From assembly GCA_016871055.1 (NCBI GenBank), contig VFZW01000004.1, positions 1-56,865 on the forward strand: DNA of 56,865 bases. The letters run 5' to 3'. The DNA is from Acidobacteriota bacterium. GTDB taxonomy: Bacteria > Acidobacteriota > Terriglobia > Bryobacterales > Bryobacteraceae. Shown one piece after another: positions 37,868 through 46,015 of the stretch; the stretch's first letter is position 1; the number at the start of each line of letters is the position of its first letter. Below the pieces are notes generated by a model. The model had not been told where the DNA came from and searched no databases. It worked only from the letters and a program-made list of their open reading frames with translations. The position numbers and the translations under genes were made by a program.

Positions 37868-39383
37868 GAAGAGACTCGCATATCGCTGCCCGTCATCTCG
37901 GGCGGCTGTGGTAAGCCTAGCAGACCGAGGATGGTCGGCGCGATATCGCGGAGCGAGCCGTCGCTTCTGAGCGGCTTCGCGTTCTCGCCCACAATGACGA
38001 ACGGCACGGGGTTCGTTGTGTGATACGTGTGCGGGCCTTTGGTTACAGGATCGATCATCGTCTCGGCGTTACCGTGATCGGCGGTGATGATCCATTGGCC
38101 GCCGTGTTGCTTCAGTGCCCGCTGAATGCGGCCGAGCATTGCGTCGCAAGTCTCGCACGCCTCGACGGCGGCTTCGAACTTGCCGGAGTGCCCGACCATG
38201 TCGGGATTCGCAAAGTTGACGACGATGACGTCGAAGTCGGCACGTTCGATGCCTTTGACGACAACGTTGCAGACGCCTTCGGCCGACATCTCGGGCATGA
38301 GATCGTAGGTCGCGACTTTCGGCGACGCCACCATTTCACGCTCTTCGCCGTCGAACGGTTTCTCAACGCCGCCGTTGAAGAAGAACGTCACGTGCGGATA
38401 CTTCTCCGTTTCGGCGACCCGCAGTTGCTTGCGCGTATGCCCGGCGAGAATGCCGCCGAGGATATTCGTGTGCGACTCGGGCTTTAACACGGTGTTGACC
38501 GCATACGACTTGTCGTAGACGGTCATCGTTGTGTAGTGCAGATCTTTCGGCGCTTGCGAGGCATAGGGCGGCAGATTTTCGCCGAAGCCCTTGAGCACCA
38601 TCGTCAACTCGCGTCCGCGGTCGGCGCGGAAGTTGAAGAAGAGCACGGCGTCGTTGTCGCGGATGGTCGCGCTGTCGAAGGCGACCGGTTCGATGAACTC
38701 GTCGGTCACTCCTTTTTCGTAGCTCGCTTGGATGGCGCTGATCGGATCGGCTGCTTTCACACCGTCACCATGCACCATCGCGCGGAAGGCCTTTTCGACG
38801 CGCTCCCAACGCTTGTCGCGGTCCATCGCGTAGTAGCGCCCGGAGACGCTGCCGATGCGACCCACACCGATTTCGGCCATCTTCGCGAGCAGTTCGCGCA
38901 TGAAGCCGATGCCGGTATCGGGCGGCGTATCGCGGCCGTCGATGAAGGCGTGCACGACCACATCCTCAACGCCGCCGCGCTTGGCCATGTCGAGCAGCGC
39001 ATAGAGATGCGTGTTGTGCGAGTGCACACCGCCATCACTGACCAAGCCCAGCAGATGCAGCCGTTTTCCACGCGCGTGCTTCACGGTCTCTTGCAAAGTG
39101 GGATCGCTGACGAAGCCATCGTTGCGCACCATCCAATCGAGGCGAGTGATGTCCATCTGAATCACGCGGCCGGAGCCGATGTTCAAATGACCCACTTCGC
39201 TGTTGCCCATCTGCCCGTCGGGCAAGCCGACGTACTCGCCGGAGGTGTAGATGAGCGTGTTCGGATAGTCGCGCATGAAGCTGTCGAACACGGGCGTGTT
39301 CGCCGCGAGGACCGCGTTGCCCTCGACGGCTGTGGAGTGCCCCCAGCCGTCGAGGATCGTGAGGATAACGGGCTGTTTGGCCA

Positions 39384-39384
<1 letters not shown>
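37864..39384 (-). CDS. gpmI: 2,3-bisphosphoglycerate-independent phosphoglycerate mutase
   Basis: A 506-aa binuclear-metal enzyme that interconverts 3- and 2-phosphoglycerate. The phosphatase domain opens with LTILDGWGHS. The catalytic serine is in MGNSEVGHLNIGSGRVIQMD. The phosphotransferase insert has LLGLVSDGGVHSHNTHLYAL and DGRDTPPDTG. The closing metal ligands are in FANPDMVGHSGK and ITADHGNAETM. The length is normal. The ATG overlaps the enolase stop (TAATG), and the stop overlaps the yhhQ start, so the three genes are translationally coupled. Confidence 0.96.
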
Positions 39385-40766
<1,382 letters not shown>

Positions 40767-40902
40767 CTATTTTCTCACAGCGGCGAGGGTTTCGACTCTT
40801 CGGTGGCGGCGGTGCCACGGAATTTTGGGCACACTACGCGGGCCGTGCCCGGAACTGCTTCTCCGGCTCGCCAAGTTTTCGACCGATTCTAGCGCCCGAA
40901 GG

Positions 40903-41553
40903 TCATTTTCTTCGGGGTACGCTGCCCTTTCGAGGCGTGTTTTCGACGCTCTGAACCGGCTTGCGGACGGGTTCGGGCGCCGGAGCGGGTTTGGAGGGCT
41001 CCGGTTCGGACGGTTCCGGGACCTCATGTGTGACTAAGTCCAGCATTTCGCTCATGATCTGGGAGGCTTCCGAGGAAACGGGGAGGGCCTGGAGTTTACG
41101 GATAATATCCATGATGCGATTGATTTCACGGGTGTAATGACGCGCGCGGGCCTCGAGTTGGTGCACGGTTTTCGAAGCTTGTTCGGCCAGGAGGTGGAGT
41201 TCTTCGTGGCCGTGCTTGACGGAGCTCTGGTTTTTGATCAACCACATCTGGCGGTCGATGTCGGAGTTGGCCAGATTGCTGAGACGGTGGGCGCGCCACA
41301 TGGCGTCGGCGAGCAGACCGACCATGGCGGCTTCGGCGAAGTTGCGCGGATTGAACTGGTCGTTTAGGGCGGTTAGCATGGCCGCGTATTGGACCTGGGC
41401 CTCGTGGCCGAGGGTGGAAACGTGTGCGACCCACATTCCGTGCTTGACGCTGGCTTGGCGGCAGCGTTCGAGACCTTCGGGCGTTTTCGGGCCCTTGGAT
41501 TTGGCACCGTTGATGCGGGCCTGTTCGGCTTTGGACAACTTTTCGTTTTCCAT
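40903..41553 (-). CDS. hypothetical protein with a KSKGPKTPEG...KHG motif
   Basis: A 216-aa soluble, strongly helical protein. Its N-terminus has the motif ARINGAKSKGPKTPEGLERC followed by KHGM. I recall such proteins as frequent and often multicopy in Acidobacteriota, with no known function. A predicted coiled coil or helical bundle covers about residues 50-165; the tail from about 175 is Pro/Glu/Lys-rich. The start is supported by AGGAG just before the ATG at 41553. A long perfect-looking hairpin lies in its leader (41573-41610). No domain with a known activity is recognised. Confidence 0.7.
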   Translation of the reverse strand: MENEKLSKAEQARINGAKSKGPKTPEGLERCRQASVKHGMWVAHVSTLGHEAQVQYAAMLTALNDQFNPRNFAEAAMVGLLADAMWRAHRLSNLANSDIDRQMWLIKNQSSVKHGHEELHLLAEQASKTVHQLEARARHYTREINRIMDIIRKLQALPVSSEASQIMSEMLDLVTHEVPEPSEPEPSKPAPAPEPVRKPVQSVENTPRKGSVPRRK

Positions 41554-41572
41554 GATTTACTCCTGAAAATGC

Positions 41573-41610
41573 GAAGGGCCTCGGACGCATTTTGGCGTCA
41601 GAGGCCCTTC
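41573..41610 (-). repeat. 38-nt inverted repeat (leader hairpin)
   Basis: Arms of 16 nt (GAAGGGCCTCGGACGC at 41573-41588 and its near-complement at 41595-41610, one mismatch) around a 6-nt loop. On the minus strand it ends about 20 nt before the start of the KHG-motif gene, directly ahead of its AGGAG. It is not followed by a T run, so it is not an ordinary terminator for either strand. A TATACT box lies upstream at 41620-41625 on the minus strand, which would place the hairpin in the 5' leader of the transcript. Confidence 0.6.
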
Positions 41611-41767
41611 TACAGTTTTAGTATAGCGTGGTTGTCAACTCGCTAATCGGTTATCCCGCAGCGTGACGACTGTAGGTATTTGATTCTAAAAGGCTGGAAT
41701 TTATTTTTGAGAGCTGTGAATGACTTTCACTATTTTTGTAGTTTTTGACTCGTCAAGTCTATCCAGA
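41611..41767. other. AT-richer spacer
   Basis: No gene is seen. The stretch is visibly richer in A and T than its surroundings, consistent with a promoter region for the KHG-motif gene (TTGACA at 41633-41638 and TATACT at 41620-41625 on the minus strand, though only 7 bases apart) or with the edge of an acquired segment. Confidence 0.35.
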
Positions 41768-41914
41768 TCAACACTGTAAGACAGGAGAACATACAAACTG
41801 GCGCAGGGGAGCGAAGCGCGAAGGCGACGTGCCCAGTTCGCCCTCCGCCTTCAGCAGCGCTTGCAGCGGCGCGTCATCGATAAACCATAACCAGCGATCG
41901 TCTTGATTTGTCAT
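41768..41914 (-). CDS. possible small protein (48 aa)
   Basis: A short frame beginning 16 nt after the stop of the LamG-like gene, with AAGGA about eight bases before the ATG. The product (MTNQDDRWLWFIDDAPLQAL and onward) has no recognisable domain. The second half, rich in Arg/Pro/Cys, looks like non-coding translation. Listed because the spacing and ribosome binding site are plausible; it could be chance. Confidence 0.25.
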   Translation of the reverse strand: MTNQDDRWLWFIDDAPLQALLKAEGELGTSPSRFAPLRQFVCSPVLQC

Positions 41915-41930
41915 TGGCGATTCCTTAGCG

Positions 41931-43499
41931 TTAGTAACTGACTTTGACCGTGCGGACGACGGCGCGTTCGCTGCGCTCATTAACAAAACCGACGGCGCCT
42001 TCGGCGAGCTGATTGTCCATCCAGTGGTCGACGGGGACACCGTTGACCTGAGTGGAAAACTGGGAGCCGCGAACGTCCAGAATCACGCGCGCCGGCTTGG
42101 ACATGTCGATCGGCTGCTTTAGTTCGGTGACCCGGTGCGGCTGCTCTTCTCCGTTGACGACGGCGAACTTCACGATTTGAGCCTTCTGCTGCGAGCCTTC
42201 TCCGGTCCACTCCAGCTTCATGCGGTAGTAGTTGCGATTGTCCTTTACCCGGAACGCCCAGCCGATGGCGTGCTGTTCGGCGGAGGCGGAAAATTCGAAG
42301 ATGTAGTCGCGTTTGCCGCGGGCGGGCTTGTAGAGGGTAATCTGCCGGCCGCGCGCCGAACCGGTTGCGTCGCCGGCCCAGTCGGTTAACCAGCTATCGG
42401 CGCCCATCGTGATCTGTCCCGCGGGCGGGGCCGATCGCGGAAGGACGACATCCTTGGGCTTGCCGGAACCGCTGTAGATGAATCCGCCAGCAGCGCAGAG
42501 CACCAATACAGCAGCGATCGCCCATTTGGCCTTGCCGCCCGAGGCGGACTCTTCTTTGACGCCAAATGTCGGCGCGGCCGATTGCACTTCGACCGGGGCC
42601 TTGACAGGCTCAGGTTTAACTTCGGCCTTCCGAACCTCCGACTCTTTTTTCGGCTCGGGCTTAAGAGTCTCTTCTTTTTTGGCGTCTTGCTTTTTCGACT
42701 CGGGCTTGGAAACCGGCTCGGATTTGCGCGCTTCTTCTTTCTTCGATTCGGCTTTCGCCTTAGAGGGTTGCGAATCGAATTGCTTGATGCGCGCGGCTTC
42801 GCGATCCTTCAGCTCCTGTGCCCGGCGGGCGGCCAGTTGCGCGGCGTTCTCCTTTACCGTTTCCTTGGCTTGCTCTTTCGGCTGTGCCTTCGTTTCGACC
42901 TTTGGCGCGGCCTTCGCCTCCGGATCTTCAGGCTTGGGTGCGAAGGCGTAGCGCGGCCGCAGGGGGAGAATTAGCGGCTTCGGTAAGTGGATCCGCAAAC
43001 GAGGGGCGACAACCGCGGGCTCGGGCACGGATACATCGACGGGGATCTGGTGGTCCAACGCGTGCGTGTACTCCAGCCGTGGACGCAACGCCGGGATGGT
43101 CTTGTGAGAGACGGGTGAAGGAACGGTTTCGGGAGCGGGAGCGGGCAGCGTTTCCAGATGGGCGGGCGGTCCGTCGATCAGTGCGTTCATTGCGGGGTTG
43201 GAGGAAAGCGGGCCATCCAGTCCAACGATGGGAAACGCATAACCGAGCGAAGCGCGCCATTCCGGTTCGACCGATACGGCGGGCTCATCCGTCCACGCGA
43301 AACCGGGTACCGCGGAAAAAGATACAGCCCAAGAAGAGGGCCACGGGCGGCGGAGACAGATCGCGGGATAACTCGGCTTGACCGATTCGGCGAGAGCGGT
43401 CAAGTCATCGGAGAACGCGCCGGGCGTCTGTGGCATGCACAAATCCAGCGGGCGAGGGGCAGTAGAGGGATGAGACCGTAAAGGCAACACCGCAAGCAT
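41931..43499 (-). CDS. membrane protein with C-terminal LamG-like domain (3' part of a frameshifted gene)
   Basis: The frame gives up to 522 aa. Residues 1-190 are a Pro-rich low-complexity region, 190-315 a Lys/Glu/Ala-rich segment, then one membrane helix (about 325-342; WAIAAVLVLCAAGGFIYSG). The last 170 residues form a beta-sandwich like LamG/DUF1080 domains (DYIFEFSASAEQHAIGWAFR, NGVPVDHWMDNQLAEGAVGF). The nominal ATG at 43499 has no ribosome binding site. One base fewer in the upstream 8-base homopolymer would join it to the zinc-ribbon frame at 43776. I therefore read this as the C-terminal part of one gene running 43776-41931, broken by an indel or expressed by slippage. Confidence 0.65.
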   Translation of the reverse strand: MLAVLPLRSHPSTAPRPLDLCMPQTPGAFSDDLTALAESVKPSYPAICLRRPWPSSWAVSFSAVPGFAWTDEPAVSVEPEWRASLGYAFPIVGLDGPLSSNPAMNALIDGPPAHLETLPAPAPETVPSPVSHKTIPALRPRLEYTHALDHQIPVDVSVPEPAVVAPRLRIHLPKPLILPLRPRYAFAPKPEDPEAKAAPKVETKAQPKEQAKETVKENAAQLAARRAQELKDREAARIKQFDSQPSKAKAESKKEEARKSEPVSKPESKKQDAKKEETLKPEPKKESEVRKAEVKPEPVKAPVEVQSAAPTFGVKEESASGGKAKWAIAAVLVLCAAGGFIYSGSGKPKDVVLPRSAPPAGQITMGADSWLTDWAGDATGSARGRQITLYKPARGKRDYIFEFSASAEQHAIGWAFRVKDNRNYYRMKLEWTGEGSQQKAQIVKFAVVNGEEQPHRVTELKQPIDMSKPARVILDVRGSQFSTQVNGVPVDHWMDNQLAEGAVGFVNERSERAVVRTVKVSY

Positions 43500-43776
43500 G
43501 GGTGCGTTTTCCCAAAAAAAATTTCGCTTCGGGAGGCGCCTCGGGCCCTTGGGGTTTGGCCGGTTCGGCGACGGCGACAGCGCCTTCGTTGCGGCTGACC
43601 GTCGACGGGGCGGCGCGTTGCACCGTCGTGACGCGCCTTGGTTGCATCAGCCGGCGCACAGCAAGTTTGTCGGACTCTTCCTGTGAGGCTTTGCGGCACT
43701 CTTCGGAGCAGAATTCCGAGGCGCCTTTCCATTTGGAAAAGCGGTCCGATTCATTCCCGCAATGAAGACACTTCAT
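43405..43776 (-). CDS. zinc-ribbon N-terminal part of the frameshifted membrane gene
   Basis: The frame starts with a classic CxxC...CxxxC zinc ribbon (CLHCGNESDRFSKWKGASEF, then CSEEC), resembling N-termini of acidobacterial membrane proteins with a zinc ribbon, linker, helix and LamG-like tail. After about residue 85 (PPEAKFF) the frame passes the T8 run and then looks non-coding. In the alternative frame the natural linker FFWENAPMLAVLPLRSHPS continues into the 522-aa protein. The two parts together give the expected architecture, so the last 35 or so residues of the conventional frame are probably not made, or are made only as a truncated product. Confidence 0.55.
   Translation of the reverse strand: MKCLHCGNESDRFSKWKGASEFCSEECRKASQEESDKLAVRRLMQPRRVTTVQRAAPSTVSRNEGAVAVAEPAKPQGPEAPPEAKFFLGKRTHACGVAFTVSSLYCPSPAGFVHATDARRVLR
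43514..43521 (-). other. 8-base A/T homopolymer at the frame junction (slippage or indel site)
   Basis: Eight A on the plus strand, eight T on the coding strand, exactly where the zinc-ribbon frame must shift to enter the LamG-like frame. Losing one base restores a single frame. Runs of this length are known sites of RNA polymerase slippage and also of sequencing indels. Confidence 0.6.
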
Positions 43777-44044
43777 TTGTCTCGGTGGATTCCTTGGAAT
43801 TAGAGTACTGGGCTTCTCGGTTCAGTACCAGACGGTAAATGCCCTATGCGTACATCGAATGAGTAATTCCCTGACCGCCTTCCTAGGGAGTTCCACCGAG
43901 GCGCGTACAGGCTTGCCCTCGTTATCGGAGGGTTAAGGTCAAAGCTTCATTTGGTCCTAAAGTTCTACGACGATTCTGGCGATCATTCTTCTGTCCACAC
44001 GAATGCACGGTGGACAAGACAACGAGGAGATAAGGGACGCAATT
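43777..44044. other. intergenic region between divergent genes
   Basis: No coding frame is convincing. A 9-bp inverted repeat (CTCGGTGGA at 43781-43789 and TCCACCGAG at 43892-43900) is present, with about 100 bases between the arms; its role is unknown. The segment should contain divergent promoters for the zinc-ribbon gene and the roadblock gene. Confidence 0.35.
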
Positions 44045-44413
44045 ATGGCGAAGTTCGAACAGTTTCAAAAATCCGTCGACGGCCTGCGAGCCGCGATTCC
44101 GGAACTCAAGGGTGTGCTGCTGGCCTCCACTGAAGGTTTGCCGATCGCTCATTCACTTTCTAACGGGACCGACCCCGCGCGCATGGCCGCGATGGCGGCC
44201 GCGGCGTCCAGTCTGGGGCAGCGCGTGAGCGATACGCTTCAAGCGGGCGCTTTTGAAGAGATTTCGGTCGCGGGCAACGACGGACAGATCTTTCTGTACT
44301 CGGCCGGCAACAAAGGGGTTCTGGCGGTGCTCGGGCCAGCCGCCTGCAATGCGGGCCTGGTGCACCTGGAAGCGCGCGGAATCGCCCGAGAAATCGGCGA
44401 ACAGTTTAATTAA
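44045..44413 (+). CDS. roadblock/LC7-domain protein
   Basis: A 122-aa cytoplasmic protein from the ATG at 44045 (AAGGGA upstream; an in-frame ATG at 44003 is less likely because it has no good binding site). The sequence spans one roadblock fold: ELKGVLLASTEGLPIAHSL, AAAASSLGQRVSDTL, GNDGQIFLYSAGNKGVLAVL and the C-terminal helix. Bacterial members such as MglB regulate small Ras-like GTPases in polarity and motility. No partner GTPase gene is next to it here. A strong terminator follows, so it appears to be a single-gene unit. Confidence 0.8.
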   Translation: MAKFEQFQKSVDGLRAAIPELKGVLLASTEGLPIAHSLSNGTDPARMAAMAAAASSLGQRVSDTLQAGAFEEISVAGNDGQIFLYSAGNKGVLAVLGPAACNAGLVHLEARGIAREIGEQFN

Positions 44414-44452
44414 CGCTCCCAGAACGCGCGCGAGCGCTATCTCTTCGATCGA

Positions 44453-44480
44453 GGCGGACCTCCGGTGAGGTCCGCCTTTT
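44453..44480 (+). terminator. rho-independent terminator after the roadblock gene
   Basis: A perfect 10-bp GC-rich stem (GGCGGACCTC and GAGGTCCGCC) with a CGGT loop, followed by TTTT (44477-44480). It lies 39 nt after the roadblock stop and just before the next gene. Confidence 0.85.
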
Positions 44481-44500
44481 CTGCGTTATGATCGTTTCCT

Positions 44501-44902
44501 ATGAGATTCCTACTTGTTCTGACACTCGGCCTTGCCGCGTTTTCCCAATCCGCCGACGAAGCCGCCGTGCGCGCTGCGCACCAGGCGTACATCAACGCCG
44601 CCAAGGCGGGGGACGCCGCAGGACTTTCGAAACTGTTCGCCGATAACCTGCAATACAGCCATTCCAACACCAATCTTGAGAACAAAGCCGAGGCCATCGC
44701 CGCTCTCGTCAAAGGCAAGAGCAATTTCGAAGTGCACGAACAGAAGATTAAAGTCTTCGGCAGGGCGGCGACGATTCGCGCGAAGGTGACCGCCCACAAT
44801 GCGACGGGCGACATTCCGTTGACGATCCTTTTGGTATGGGTTAAGAAGGGCGGCGCGTGGCAGTTGACCGAGCGGCAAACGACGCGAATTCCGGCGAAGT
44901 GA
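44501..44902 (+). CDS. secreted NTF2-like (DUF4440/SnoaL-type) protein
   Basis: A 133-aa exported protein with a signal peptide (MRFLLVLTLGLAAFS). The mature part is one NTF2-like cone fold: DEAAVRAAHQAYINAAKAGD, GLSKLFADNLQYSHSN, VFGRAATIRAKV and GGAWQLTERQTTRIP. Such proteins are small periplasmic binding or enzyme-like modules of mostly unknown role. It starts 20 nt after the terminator of the roadblock gene and ends convergent with the Gfo/Idh gene. Confidence 0.75.
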   Translation: MRFLLVLTLGLAAFSQSADEAAVRAAHQAYINAAKAGDAAGLSKLFADNLQYSHSNTNLENKAEAIAALVKGKSNFEVHEQKIKVFGRAATIRAKVTAHNATGDIPLTILLVWVKKGGAWQLTERQTTRIPAK

Positions 44903-44940
44903 GGGCTTGCCTGGCAGTCGCTGAGCGCGGGGGACGAACC

Positions 44941-45987
44941 TTAAATCTTTACCGGCTTGCCCTGCACCGCCGACTCATGGGCGGCGATCGTGGCCTCGTT
45001 AATGTGCCAAACATCATTCAACGGCATGTCGTTTGGCTTGCCGTTGAATGCCGATTCCAGAAACTCGATGAAGATCGAACGCTTTGGCGGAAGCTCGCTC
45101 ATTACATACTGCTTGGAGCCTTCGCGCAGCACCGTTAGCCCGGTCGCGGCGAGATACTCGACCACGCCATTCGATCCGGCGATGCGGAGGCGGTCGTCTC
45201 CGTGTGTCGGGGCCGATTCGCTGCGGTAGTAGTCCATGTGGAGCGACGCCGTGCCGCCGTTGTCGAGTTTCAGCACCGTCGACGTTGTGTTTTCCATCTG
45301 GCCGATCCCGGGCGGCGCGGCGACCTGCGATTGATACGAAAACGCCTCGGTGTAGTTTCGACCGGTGGTCCAACGCATGAGGTCGAACATATGGATGCCA
45401 ATCCAGAGAATGGTGCCGCCGTAGGTTCTTCGATCCTTGAACCACTGAAGACGCTCGCCCGCCTTGTAGGACTTCTGCGAGGAGATCATACCGACGGTGC
45501 CGACGGCGCCGTCGGTGACTAATTTCTTCAAGGCAAGGTAGGGCGGCTCGTAACGCATTGGGAGGATCAGGCTAATCGGCTTGCCCGATTTGACGATCGC
45601 TTTTTTGGCGCGTTCGTAATCGGCGCGACTGGTGGCCAGTGGTTTTTCGGCAATCAGGGGCAGGCCGCGCTCGGCGCAGGCGACAATCGAGGCCGCGCGG
45701 TCGCCGTTCGACGTACAGACACCGATGATGTCGAGCTTTTCAGCATCGAGCATGCGGCGGTAGTCGGTGTAGGCGGTGGCCTTGGCCGCGGCCGGGCGTT
45801 TTGCAAATTTCTTGTGCTCGGCGGGATCGCTTTCGGCGAAAGCGACGAGTTCGACGTCAGGCAGATCTTTCAGCGGTTCAACGATATCGCCGACGTGTCC
45901 GAGAACACCGGCGAGACCGAGCCGCAGCTTGCGCGGCAGTTTAACGACGGGCGCGGCCAGCATCGCGCGGCGAGTGATGAGCACCAT
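44941..45987 (-). CDS. Gfo/Idh/MocA-family NAD(P)-dependent oxidoreductase
   Basis: A 348-aa protein with an N-terminal twin-arginine-like stretch (ITRRAMLAAP), suggesting export. The Rossmann domain follows (LRLGLAGVLGHVGDIVEPLK), then GVCTSNGDRAASIVACAERG and the family signature LIAEKPLATS with its catalytic Lys. The C-terminal alpha/beta domain contains YGGTILWIGIHMFDLMRWTT with the conserved His/Asp region. These enzymes oxidise or reduce sugars and cyclitols; acidobacterial and planctomycete members with Tat signals often sit with secreted cytochrome genes. It is divergent from the PSD-type cytochrome gene, and the two starts are within about 30 nt. Confidence 0.82.
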   Translation of the reverse strand: MVLITRRAMLAAPVVKLPRKLRLGLAGVLGHVGDIVEPLKDLPDVELVAFAESDPAEHKKFAKRPAAAKATAYTDYRRMLDAEKLDIIGVCTSNGDRAASIVACAERGLPLIAEKPLATSRADYERAKKAIVKSGKPISLILPMRYEPPYLALKKLVTDGAVGTVGMISSQKSYKAGERLQWFKDRRTYGGTILWIGIHMFDLMRWTTGRNYTEAFSYQSQVAAPPGIGQMENTTSTVLKLDNGGTASLHMDYYRSESAPTHGDDRLRIAGSNGVVEYLAATGLTVLREGSKQYVMSELPPKRSIFIEFLESAFNGKPNDMPLNDVWHINEATIAAHESAVQGKPVKI

Positions 45988-46015
45988 GCGACTAGAATAT
46001 AAGCAAACCCATCCG

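Noticed and set aside
41573..41610. Hairpin as a rho-independent terminator
   Set aside because: Neither strand has a T run after the stem, and it lies upstream of, not after, the nearest gene.
43400..43732. Third frame through the zinc-ribbon region
   Set aside because: It lacks the zinc-ribbon start and would require a one-base insertion leading into a Cys/Arg-rich, non-family sequence.
45776..46015. Upstream extension of the PSD5-type gene
   Set aside because: Overlaps the Gfo/Idh gene on the other strand; the signal peptide begins at 46016.
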